From JBGPYM01 sp041493205 (GTDB lineage Bacteria > Bacteroidota > Ignavibacteria > UBA10030 > UBA6906): a stretch of DNA of 25,083 nucleotides. Below the pieces are notes generated by a model, which made no database searches, was not told the DNA's origin, and saw nothing but the letters and a program-made list of their open reading frames with translations. The stretch's first letter is position 1, and each line of letters begins with the position of its first letter. This document shows positions 8,020-14,912 of the stretch, piece by piece. The position numbers were made by a program, and so were the translations under genes. The stretch spans positions 1 through 25,083 of the forward strand of contig JBGPYM010000015.1 in NCBI GenBank assembly GCA_041493205.1, written 5' to 3'.

Positions 8020-8130
8020 GCGACGGGCGGGACGCCCGTCCCACTGCAAAGCCTGTACAATGCGAGGGGCGGGATGCCCGTCCCACTGCAAAGCCTTTTG
8101 AAAAGCGACGGGCGGGACGCCCGTCCCACT
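8020..8130 (+). repeat. REP-like palindrome cluster (three copies) between convergent genes
   Basis: Copies start at 8020, 8062 and 8105 (42- and 43-base period). Each reads GCGACGGGCGGGACGCCCGT followed by CCCACT; the middle copy has two changes (GAGGGGC and GATGC). The first two copies share a longer tail, GCAAAGCCT. The array lies between the racemase (plus) and the VWA lipoprotein (minus), so it could serve the 3' ends of both transcripts. All copies have the same orientation as the other clusters in the window. Confidence 0.9.
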
Positions 8131-8143
8131 ACATCGAGCCTGG

Positions 8144-8911
8144 TTAGTCCACCCGCCGCGCGCTGACCCCGAAGTCTACGTTGTCATCCAGCCACCGGAA
8201 AAACGTCACCTGCTGATCGAACGGCGTATCCGGCGGGAAGATTTTCGGATCCTTCCAGGACACCATCACTTCCGCATCCTGCGTCCAGACCTTCACCCGG
8301 CTCCGCCGCACGCCCGTCTGCCACCGTTTCCCCACGTCCGCATGGGTGTAGAGCAGGCGGACCGTGACGTTCCGCGCCAGCGATTCCAGCGGTTTCAGCT
8401 CGATACTTCCGAAATCGGTTTTTCCTTCCTTCCGGATGTCGGGAATGCCGTCGCTGATCATGACGATGGAAAGCGGGCGGAGGACCAGCTTCTTATTTTG
8501 CACCGTCATGGCAACCTGCTCGAAGAACGCGTTATAGTCGGTAAACGGGTTCTCCTTGCCGCGGGGGAAAATCTCCTGCAACTTCTGCTCAATCTCCTCC
8601 ACGCTCTTGTTCTCGAAGGTCTGCTTCGGGTAAAACGTCTTCGGTTCGTCGACGGTTGCGCCGCCGATGGAGCTCACGAAGAGCGCATTCGGGACCTCGA
8701 GGTCCCCGAGCCCGTGCAGGTGTGCGTAGAGATAGTGTGCCAGGAAATTAATGCCGTCGTCATAGTACCGCCCGCGCATAAACGACCCGCTGATATCCAC
8801 CCCCACAAACATGGACAGGCGGGGTTTTGACGCGTCTCCGCTCAGCCCGCACCCGGCGACCAGCAGCAGGCAGACAATGATGCCCGCCGAAAGTATTCGA
8901 TGAAGATTCAT
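8144..8911 (-). CDS. Lipoprotein with von Willebrand factor A-like domain
   Basis: This 255-residue protein has a lipoprotein signal peptide (residues 1-20) with lipobox LVAGC, giving a lipidated C21. A VWA-like fold follows. The metal-site motif DISGS lies at 39-43, an ENPFTDYNAFF segment could provide the MIDAS threonine, and IVMISDGIPD resembles the strand-4 aspartate motif. It should therefore bind a divalent metal and a protein ligand at the cell envelope. The start ATG 8911 has a GGGGAGG sequence just upstream. It lies 13 bases downstream of a co-directional polytopic membrane protein, so the two are almost certainly co-transcribed and may form a complex. I do not recognise a named family for the pair; the function is unknown. 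Confidence 0.75.
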   Translation of the reverse strand: MNLHRILSAGIIVCLLLVAGCGLSGDASKPRLSMFVGVDISGSFMRGRYYDDGINFLAHYLYAHLHGLGDLEVPNALFVSSIGGATVDEPKTFYPKQTFENKSVEEIEQKLQEIFPRGKENPFTDYNAFFEQVAMTVQNKKLVLRPLSIVMISDGIPDIRKEGKTDFGSIELKPLESLARNVTVRLLYTHADVGKRWQTGVRRSRVKVWTQDAEVMVSWKDPKIFPPDTPFDQQVTFFRWLDDNVDFGVSARRVD

Positions 8912-8924
8912 GGTTGGCCTCCCC

Positions 8925-10136
8925 TCATGCTTCCTGTGTCGCCCCCTGTTTGGGAGCCGATTCCGTCAGAAGTGCCTTTGCGCTCAGGAGCGCCTCAAAA
9001 TTCTTGAACGGGAGCTGAAAGAGGTGCCTGCCGTTCAGGAGCAGGGCGCCGAAGTTGAGCGTGGCCGCGACGATTTCAAGCGGCGGCAGCATGAAGGCCG
9101 CAAGCAGCTCGTCCCCTTTGATTTTCACCCAGTAGGCTTCTTCCTTCAGTTTCGCCATGAATTCCGACGAGACCAGTGCGGCGTGGTTTGTGGCCTGTTC
9201 GGCCGTCATGGGCGCGCCGGTTCCCCTTCCCTGGATCACCGACAGAATCGTCGGCGTTCCGTGCGAGGCGAAGAGAAACCACGAGATGCTGCGCACGCCG
9301 AACCATGCGAGGCACGCGATGGCGATCGTCCAGTACACGCCGAGCTCGAATCCCTGCGAGTACTGCGCGAACCACGGGACCAGGGAATCCACGAACTCCC
9401 GGTACAGGAAGATGACTTCGACAAACAGGACCACGAACTCGATGACGCTGATCGTGATGATGGACGGAATCTTCCTGCTTTTCACCGCCGTGACAAAGTT
9501 CGACAGGACGGCATAGCTTCCGAGCACCACAAAGAATAGAAAAATGAACAGCGGTATGCGGAGCACGTTCATCGAGAGCTGTTCTCCCGTGATGTTCGAC
9601 AGCGTGTCGATCACCAGGGGTGAGACGACATAGGTGAAGATCAGCGCCTCGATCAGGCACCAGAAAATCGTCAGGACGACCGCGATCCAGGGGACCGGGG
9701 AGCTCACGACGCTCTGACCGGCATTCCGCATCACGCGGAACGGCAGCACGAAGATTTCCTGGATCAGGGACCAGATGCCGACAATGATGATCTTCACGAG
9801 GCCCACGATCGCCCAGAGGAGATTCAGAACGAACTTAATCATTCCCCCCCAGAAGGCGACAATCGCCTTCCCGAGATCCCACCAGGTCACGAAGAGCGCC
9901 GTAACGAACTCCCTCCGCTTCTGCCTGAAGATGACCGTGAGGACCGATGGAATGGTGAGCCAGCACGATGCGATGATGCCGAGGACCGGCAGCAGAAGAA
10001 CGATGCGCTTCAGCAACATCATCCAGAGATCGTCGTCTGCGCCCCAGGCGATCCCGAGAAGGAACCCCTGGAAGATGGTTGGAAACAGAAGCGCAGCAAA
10101 GACTACCCGCACGATGGAATCAACGTCGATTACCAT
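8925..10136 (-). CDS. Polytopic inner-membrane protein, unknown function
   Basis: This 403-residue protein has about seven or eight membrane segments: roughly residues 8-30, 42-68, 85-130 (one or two), 150-178, 193-218, 232-253 and 268-294. A soluble C-terminal region of about 105 residues follows (about 300-403). The C-terminal part includes MTAEQATNHAALVSSEFMAKLKE split by ordinary charged helices, and there is no ATPase or protease motif. I do not recognise the family. It is the first gene of a two-gene minus-strand unit with the VWA lipoprotein. A cytoplasmic or periplasmic C-terminal domain joined to a membrane bundle, next to a lipid-anchored ligand-binding protein, suggests an envelope sensing or channel assembly, but that is inference only. 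GGGAGGG lies just upstream of ATG 10136. Confidence 0.65.
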   Translation of the reverse strand: MVIDVDSIVRVVFAALLFPTIFQGFLLGIAWGADDDLWMMLLKRIVLLLPVLGIIASCWLTIPSVLTVIFRQKRREFVTALFVTWWDLGKAIVAFWGGMIKFVLNLLWAIVGLVKIIIVGIWSLIQEIFVLPFRVMRNAGQSVVSSPVPWIAVVLTIFWCLIEALIFTYVVSPLVIDTLSNITGEQLSMNVLRIPLFIFLFFVVLGSYAVLSNFVTAVKSRKIPSIITISVIEFVVLFVEVIFLYREFVDSLVPWFAQYSQGFELGVYWTIAIACLAWFGVRSISWFLFASHGTPTILSVIQGRGTGAPMTAEQATNHAALVSSEFMAKLKEEAYWVKIKGDELLAAFMLPPLEIVAATLNFGALLLNGRHLFQLPFKNFEALLSAKALLTESAPKQGATQEA

Positions 10137-10246
10137 AAGTCTGCCCTCCCGCCTTGTTCGCGGAAATATAATTGTTCGCTAATTAAGAAACCACGCTGGA
10201 TCCAGAATAGTTTATTTTCCGGTAATTTCAAGCGCATTCGGAGGAA

Positions 10247-10274
10247 AACGGCGATTTTAGCATGGAATCGCCGT
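10247..10274 (-). terminator. Probable intrinsic terminator of the short-chain dehydrogenase gene
   Basis: A perfect 9-bp stem, ACGGCGATT (10248-10256) and AATCGCCGT (10266-10274), has a 9-base loop. Read on the minus strand, the stem is followed by TTTTCC. It lies about 100 bases downstream of the dehydrogenase stop and upstream of the next minus-strand gene, so it separates the two transcripts. Confidence 0.6.
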
Positions 10275-10370
10275 CTTCCCGAAATACGAAACTAGCGAGA
10301 ACTGAGGCCGGACCTGGGGGGGGGTACTTCAGTCGGGACAATGGATGCTGAGGGTGTGAGCCCGCAACAG

Positions 10371-11246
10371 TCACCTGGGGCGCGGTTTCATTTGTTCGTA
10401 GACTTCCCGTTCGCCGAGCACGATCGGGAGCTGGTGCCGTTCGGCGTCCTCACGGTGTCGCGCCGCCAGGCTGACGAACTCCGCGGCCCCCTTGTGCGTA
10501 AAGACCTCCGCGACGGGGTGATGGATGCATTCCATTATCCTGTCGGCAATGACATCGGCGGACAAAAGGCCTTCGATGGGCGGGAGGGAAATGCCGCGCT
10601 CGGCGGCGATCTTCTTAATAGACGGGCCGGAGGCCGAGAACATGGGCAGCATCGGTCCGCCCTCCGTCACGGATGCCCAGTCGGTCAGAACGCCTGCGGG
10701 ACAGACAACGGAGGCGTGGATGTTGGTCTCAAGGAGTTCCATCCTGAGCGCGTGGGTGAAGCCGACGCAGGCGTGTTTGGCTGCAACGTAGGCGCTGTTG
10801 AACGGGTATCCCAGCTTTCCCGCCATGCTCGCAATGTTGATGATATGCCCGCTCCCCTGCTTTTTCATCTGCCGGAGCGCTGGCCGTGTGGTGTACCAGA
10901 GGGAGAGCGTGTTGACGGAGAACATGCTCAGAAGGACTTCGTCCGTCGTGTCTTCAACGCTCGCAAAATGTCCGCGCCCGGCGTTGTTGACAAGAATATC
11001 GAGGCGGCCAAAACGATCGATGGTATCGGCCACCAGGCGCCCCGCATGCGCGGGGTCAGTGACGTCCGTCGGCATCGCAACCACTTTGCCGCCCGACGAA
11101 TTCAGGGATGCCGCCAGTTCATCGAGTTTCTGTTTCCTGCGGGCGGCAATGACAACGCTCGCGCCCTCCCGTGCAAGGTGCCCGGCAAGGGCAGCTCCGA
11201 TGCCGGAGGATGCGCCCGTAACGATCGCGACTTTGTCTTTCAGCAT
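10371..11246 (-). CDS. Short-chain dehydrogenase/reductase (classical SDR)
   Basis: The chosen start is ATG 11246, 9 bases after AGAGGTG. A GTG four codons upstream lies inside that ribosome binding site and is unlikely. The product has 291 residues, slightly longer than the roughly 250 typical of classical SDRs because of a C-terminal extension. The Rossmann cofactor motif TGASSGIG is at 10-17, NNAG at 87-90, and the catalytic S141, Y154 and K158 occur in IASMAG and SAYVAAK. R36/R37 after the second strand (IAARR) suggest NADP(H) preference. The substrate is unknown. The C-terminus is basic and proline-rich. It appears to be transcribed alone, ending at the terminator near 10247. Confidence 0.9.
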   Translation of the reverse strand: MLKDKVAIVTGASSGIGAALAGHLAREGASVVIAARRKQKLDELAASLNSSGGKVVAMPTDVTDPAHAGRLVADTIDRFGRLDILVNNAGRGHFASVEDTTDEVLLSMFSVNTLSLWYTTRPALRQMKKQGSGHIINIASMAGKLGYPFNSAYVAAKHACVGFTHALRMELLETNIHASVVCPAGVLTDWASVTEGGPMLPMFSASGPSIKKIAAERGISLPPIEGLLSADVIADRIMECIHHPVAEVFTHKGAAEFVSLAARHREDAERHQLPIVLGEREVYEQMKPRPR

Positions 11247-11395
11247 ACCGTTCTTCACCTCTTAATTTGGGAAACGCGGTTATGAAAATAAGTATACACA
11301 GGCGCCGTTAAACATGGTATCGCCCCCGGGATCTCGTGCCGTCTGATTTTTTACTTTAGCACATGAGCCATAACCCCCTTGCTAATCAACGCCAT

Positions 11396-11414
11396 TTTTT
11401 GCGACTAGCAAAAA
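11396..11414. promoter_or_regulatory. Inverted repeat upstream of the TPR gene promoter
   Basis: TTTTTGC (11396-11402) and GCAAAAA (11408-11414) form a 7-bp dyad around GACTA. Its core octamer TTTGCGAC (11398-11405) recurs directly at 11433-11440, immediately before the -35 hexamer. It may be an operator; nothing identifies the binding protein. Confidence 0.3.
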
Positions 11415-11443
11415 CAAAAATATCGCCCAGAATTTGCGACCTA

Positions 11444-11472
11444 TTGACATTTGGGGTAGTGAATGCTAGATT
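11444..11472 (+). promoter_or_regulatory. Strong sigma70-type promoter of the TPR gene
   Basis: A consensus -35 TTGACA (11444-11449) and a -10 TAGATT (11467-11472) are separated by exactly 17 bases. Transcription would begin near 11480, giving a leader of about 40 bases before ATG 11520. Confidence 0.7.
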
Positions 11473-11519
11473 TCCAACGCGGGGTTAGTCCCCTAAACTC
11501 CCCCGCAGGAGATCCCCCC

Positions 11520-12275
11520 ATGAAAATCGGCCAACAGTCTGTGGCAACTAAAGAGTATATCCGGGTCGCTGAGCGCTATATCCAGGAGCGCGAATACGAT
11601 CTTGCGATGAAGCAGCTCACGCTTGCCCAGCGCATCGACCCGAACAACATTTACATCCACGCGATCATCGAGAGGATTCATCGCCTCGCCGCGGAAGAGT
11701 CAAACGGCGGAAGGTTTCTCGCGATCACCGTGGGGGACGAATTTGAAGACGGGATCCGTCCGAACGGCGACGGTGCTCCGCGCCCCGATGAAGTGGAAGC
11801 GCAGGTTAAGCGGCTGACGACAAAGGCATCGGAACTGCTGCGACGCGGGGCCTATGAAACGGCATTTGATTCGCTCATGAATGCGTACCTTCTCGACCCC
11901 GTCAGTCCTCTGGTGATCGAGACAGAACGGACGCTTCTGCCCGCAATCGAGATGATGCGGAAAGGAAAACGGGACGGGAGTCAGAGAATGACGGTCACCG
12001 CAATGCAACCCCCGTCGGGACGCAGGACGGACACGCAGGCGCTCAGTCCGGAAGACTCCCAGCGGCTTGACGAGTTGCGCCGGATGAAGGACCAGGAACG
12101 CGACGTGCGTGAACGGGAAATGTGGCGCGAGGCCTCCAAGACTCCACGGATCCTCGAAACGCTCCTTCCACCGGACCCGCCCAAGATGGAACCCGTCACG
12201 CCACCGTCGTCCGGTTCACAGAAGGCCACCTCGAGCTTCTTTTCAAAACTGCGCCACGGGAAGTTTCTGGGGTAA
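11520..12275 (+). CDS. Tetratricopeptide-repeat protein
   Basis: The chosen start is ATG 11520, after GCAGGAG (11505-11511). The frame is open further upstream, but that part covers the promoter. The product has 251 residues and no signal peptide, so it is cytoplasmic. A first TPR-like helix pair (about 12-46) reads YIQEREYDLAMKQLTLAQ then RIDPNN. A second similar unit at about 98-131 reads ELLRRGAYETAFDSLMNAYL then LDPVSP. The second half is charged and low in complexity (about 165-251), with a basic end. TPR units bind protein partners, but the partner is not evident. The gene stands alone between a strong promoter and a strong terminator, suggesting a well-expressed single-gene transcript. 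Such small TPR proteins in this lineage often accompany signalling proteins; none is adjacent here. Confidence 0.75.
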   Translation: MKIGQQSVATKEYIRVAERYIQEREYDLAMKQLTLAQRIDPNNIYIHAIIERIHRLAAEESNGGRFLAITVGDEFEDGIRPNGDGAPRPDEVEAQVKRLTTKASELLRRGAYETAFDSLMNAYLLDPVSPLVIETERTLLPAIEMMRKGKRDGSQRMTVTAMQPPSGRRTDTQALSPEDSQRLDELRRMKDQERDVREREMWREASKTPRILETLLPPDPPKMEPVTPPSSGSQKATSSFFSKLRHGKFLG

Positions 12276-12294
12276 GGAGGCGCGACCAGTGTGG

Positions 12295-12332
12295 GGGGTG
12301 CCCTTGCTTTGAAGGGCACCCCTCTTTATTTT
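12295..12332 (+). terminator. Intrinsic terminator of the TPR gene
   Basis: A perfect 11-bp stem, GGGGTGCCCTT (12295-12305) and AAGGGCACCCC (12312-12322), has a 6-base loop and is followed by TCTTTATTTT. It lies 20 bases after the TPR stop codon. Confidence 0.92.
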
Positions 12333-12416
12333 GTGGCAGCGCACATGCGGCGGCGGGACCCACGCCGGCACTGCAGGGTGCACGCGTATCACTCAGAACA
12401 CTCCCGTCTCGCTGCC

Positions 12417-14735
12417 ATGCGCCTTCTCGTTGTACTCCTCCTCTCCACTTCGTCCGCTTATGCCGTCCCGACCGATAATTTCACGCTCAACGGAAGCGTC
12501 CGGGACGCGGTCACGTCGGAACCCCTTGTCGCGGCCAATATCCGGCTCCTCGGCACCTCCCGCGGAACGATTTCCAATGCGGACGGTCAGTTCACACTGA
12601 CACTCGACCCGGGCTCCCACCGCCTCATTGTCTCCATGCTCGGCTACCGGTCCGACACGGTTGCAGTGCTTGCCGCTCCCGGCGTCCGCAGCGATGTCCG
12701 GCTGGAGCCTTCGGCCATCGTCCTGCCGGAGATCGTCGTGACGGCCGAGGATCCGGCCATCGAGATCATCCGGCGCGCCATCGCAAACAAGAAAAAGTGG
12801 ATCGACCGCCTGAAGTCGTATGAAATGCAGGCATTCACGCGACAGTCCATCCGCCGGGACAGCGCAGTCGCGGCGATCACCGAATCATACACCCGCGGCT
12901 ACTGGCAGGCGGGCGACACGCTCCGCGAGATCGTCACGCAACGGCGGCAGACCGCCAATGTCCCGTCGGCGTTCAATTTCGCCTCCGTCGGGCGCATCCT
13001 GAACTTCACCGATGACGAAATCCGGTTCTTCGGCTATGCTTTTGTCGGCCCGACGGCTCAGGATGCTCTCGACTATTACGATTACAAGCTTCTCCGCACC
13101 CGGTCCGGTTTTGGCCAGGACCTGTATGAAATCAGGATGATCCCGCGGACGCGGACGGTCCCGCTCTTTGAGGGAACCGTCACGATTGCCGATGGATCCT
13201 ACGCACTCATCGGCGTGGACGTACAGCCCAACGTCGCGTTCAGGATTCCCTTCCTCCGGGAGAGCCAGTTACGATACCGGCAACAGTTCGGCCTCTACGA
13301 ATCTTCCTACTGGATGCCATCGGACATTCGTATCGAGGGCGCATTCACCATAGGGGTTGTCGGTTTTACCTTCCCCCGGATGGGGTTCACGCAGACGTCG
13401 GTGATTTCCGATTACTCGATCAATACAGCTCTTCCCGACACAATCTTCCGCAAGCCGCGGCTCATGGTCGATTCGAGCGCAGCGAAGTTCGATTCTTCCT
13501 ACTGGGCAGCAAACGCCGTCCTTCCGCTCAGCCGCGACGAAGAGCACGCATACAAGACGCTCGACTCAACCCAGACCCTGGACGTTCAGTTCCGTCCCGG
13601 GGGAGCAGCCATGACCCTGGGGGGAGATGCCGGAGCAGCAGGCACGCTCCTCGCCCACCTTGATGCCTACTTCAATAGAGTCGAGGGTGTCCATCTCGGC
13701 GCCCACGTGACGTTCGATTCGCTCAGTCCTCTTCTGAACGTGCGGGGAGCGTGGGCATATGGCTTTGCGGACAGAACGGCAAAATATCTCGCGGGTGCGA
13801 CCATGTACACCACATCGCACCGGACACTCGGATTCGGAGCGGAGGTCTCCCGCCGCGCGGAACACCGTCCCGATCAGGGATATTACAGCCCCCTCTACAA
13901 TTCACTCACCTCCCTTTTCTTCCGGAACGACTACCGGGACTATTATCGTGCCGAGGGGGGCCGGATCTTTCTTTTATACCGTCCCCATCCATCACTGAGG
14001 GCGGAGCTCTCGTTTACTGCCGAGACGCATGACAGCCTTCGGCAGAGGACAGATTACAGCTTTTTCTCCCGATCGCGCAGCTACCGCATCAATCCCCCCG
14101 CACTACCGGGCAGGTTCCGATCTCTCGCCCTGGCATTGCGGTTTGGTCCGGATCCGATCCCATTCGACCTCATTCTGCGCGACGGCATCGACATCGCCGT
14201 CGAGCATGCGTCCCCAGGTTTGACCGGCGGGGATTTCAGCTTCACGCGCTTTGATGCGGTGGTCTCGCTGAACATACCGACCTTCGCACGCAGCTACCTG
14301 CTCAGGCCCGGGTTCAGGATCAGGGCATCGATGGGCGCCTCCACCGGCACCCTTCCGCCCCAACGCTGGTTCTCGCCCGAGACCGCTTCCGGGGGCTTTG
14401 CGCCGCTCGGTGTCATGCGGGCGATGGACGTGAAGGAATACAGGGGCACCGGTTACTGTGCCATATCCCTCGAGCACAATTTCCGGACGATACCGTTTCT
14501 CGCGCTCGGCATTCCGTTCCTCTATGAGAACGGGATCGAGCTAATCGTGCACGGCGGTGCGGCGCGCACATGGACGGACCACCAGACCGTTTCTCCGGCG
14601 ACGACGGACGGATGGTACTACGAGTCCGGCGCAAGCCTTGCGAGGATCTTCGACCTCTTCAGGGCGGATTTCACATGGCGCCTGAGCCGGCCGACGGGTT
14701 TCAGGTTCACCGTGGGACTCTCCGGAGTGCTCTAA
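12417..14735 (+). CDS. Outer-membrane protein with carboxypeptidase-regulatory-like domain and DUF5686-type region
   Basis: The chosen start is ATG 12417, which gives a clean signal peptide (MRLLVVLLLSTSSAYA). Upstream codons in the same frame fall in the preceding terminator. There is no clear Shine-Dalgarno sequence. The mature part of the 772-residue protein begins with a beta-sandwich of the CarboxypepD_reg-like type (about 22-95), with LNGSVRDAVTSEPLVAANI and SNADGQFTLTL. A segment typical of DUF5686 proteins follows: EIVVTAEDPAIEIIRRAI then NKKKWIDRLKSYEMQAFTR. The remainder is rich in alternating beta strands and aromatic residues, as in an outer-membrane beta-barrel. This architecture is characteristic of Bacteroidota and relatives, where the role is poorly known. 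There is no TonB plug domain, so it is not a TonB-dependent receptor. Confidence 0.8.
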   Translation: MRLLVVLLLSTSSAYAVPTDNFTLNGSVRDAVTSEPLVAANIRLLGTSRGTISNADGQFTLTLDPGSHRLIVSMLGYRSDTVAVLAAPGVRSDVRLEPSAIVLPEIVVTAEDPAIEIIRRAIANKKKWIDRLKSYEMQAFTRQSIRRDSAVAAITESYTRGYWQAGDTLREIVTQRRQTANVPSAFNFASVGRILNFTDDEIRFFGYAFVGPTAQDALDYYDYKLLRTRSGFGQDLYEIRMIPRTRTVPLFEGTVTIADGSYALIGVDVQPNVAFRIPFLRESQLRYRQQFGLYESSYWMPSDIRIEGAFTIGVVGFTFPRMGFTQTSVISDYSINTALPDTIFRKPRLMVDSSAAKFDSSYWAANAVLPLSRDEEHAYKTLDSTQTLDVQFRPGGAAMTLGGDAGAAGTLLAHLDAYFNRVEGVHLGAHVTFDSLSPLLNVRGAWAYGFADRTAKYLAGATMYTTSHRTLGFGAEVSRRAEHRPDQGYYSPLYNSLTSLFFRNDYRDYYRAEGGRIFLLYRPHPSLRAELSFTAETHDSLRQRTDYSFFSRSRSYRINPPALPGRFRSLALALRFGPDPIPFDLILRDGIDIAVEHASPGLTGGDFSFTRFDAVVSLNIPTFARSYLLRPGFRIRASMGASTGTLPPQRWFSPETASGGFAPLGVMRAMDVKEYRGTGYCAISLEHNFRTIPFLALGIPFLYENGIELIVHGGAARTWTDHQTVSPATTDGWYYESGASLARIFDLFRADFTWRLSRPTGFRFTVGLSGVL

Positions 14736-14766
14736 ATCGCCTCATTTGCCCCATTACGGCGTCTCG

Positions 14767-14796
14767 TTGCAAATCTCCCCGCGATTCCGTATTTTG
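14767..14796 (+). promoter_or_regulatory. Candidate Bacteroidota-type promoter upstream of typA
   Basis: TTG (14767-14769) and TATTTTG (14790-14796) are separated by 20 bases, close to the TTTG / TAnnTTTG pattern of the Bacteroidota primary sigma factor. It lies about 115 bases upstream of the typA start. The match is partial. Confidence 0.3.
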
Positions 14797-14912
14797 GAGC
14801 GCTTGAGTTAACTGGCAGCGTCACGTGACACAATGGGACAGGGCGGCGTTTGGACCTCGGGCAATTGGCATCTGCTTGAGGCATTTTTTTTCACCCCCGG
14901 GTAGCGAGGCAC

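Noticed and set aside
8020..8130. Possible small CRISPR array
   Set aside because: There are only three units, palindromic along their full length, with spacers of about 10-17 bases that are partly conserved between units. No cas gene is present.
10316..10324. Run of nine G residues as a phase-variation tract
   Set aside because: It lies in intergenic DNA downstream of the dehydrogenase stop, and no promoter or reading frame depends on it. A sequencing artefact is equally possible.
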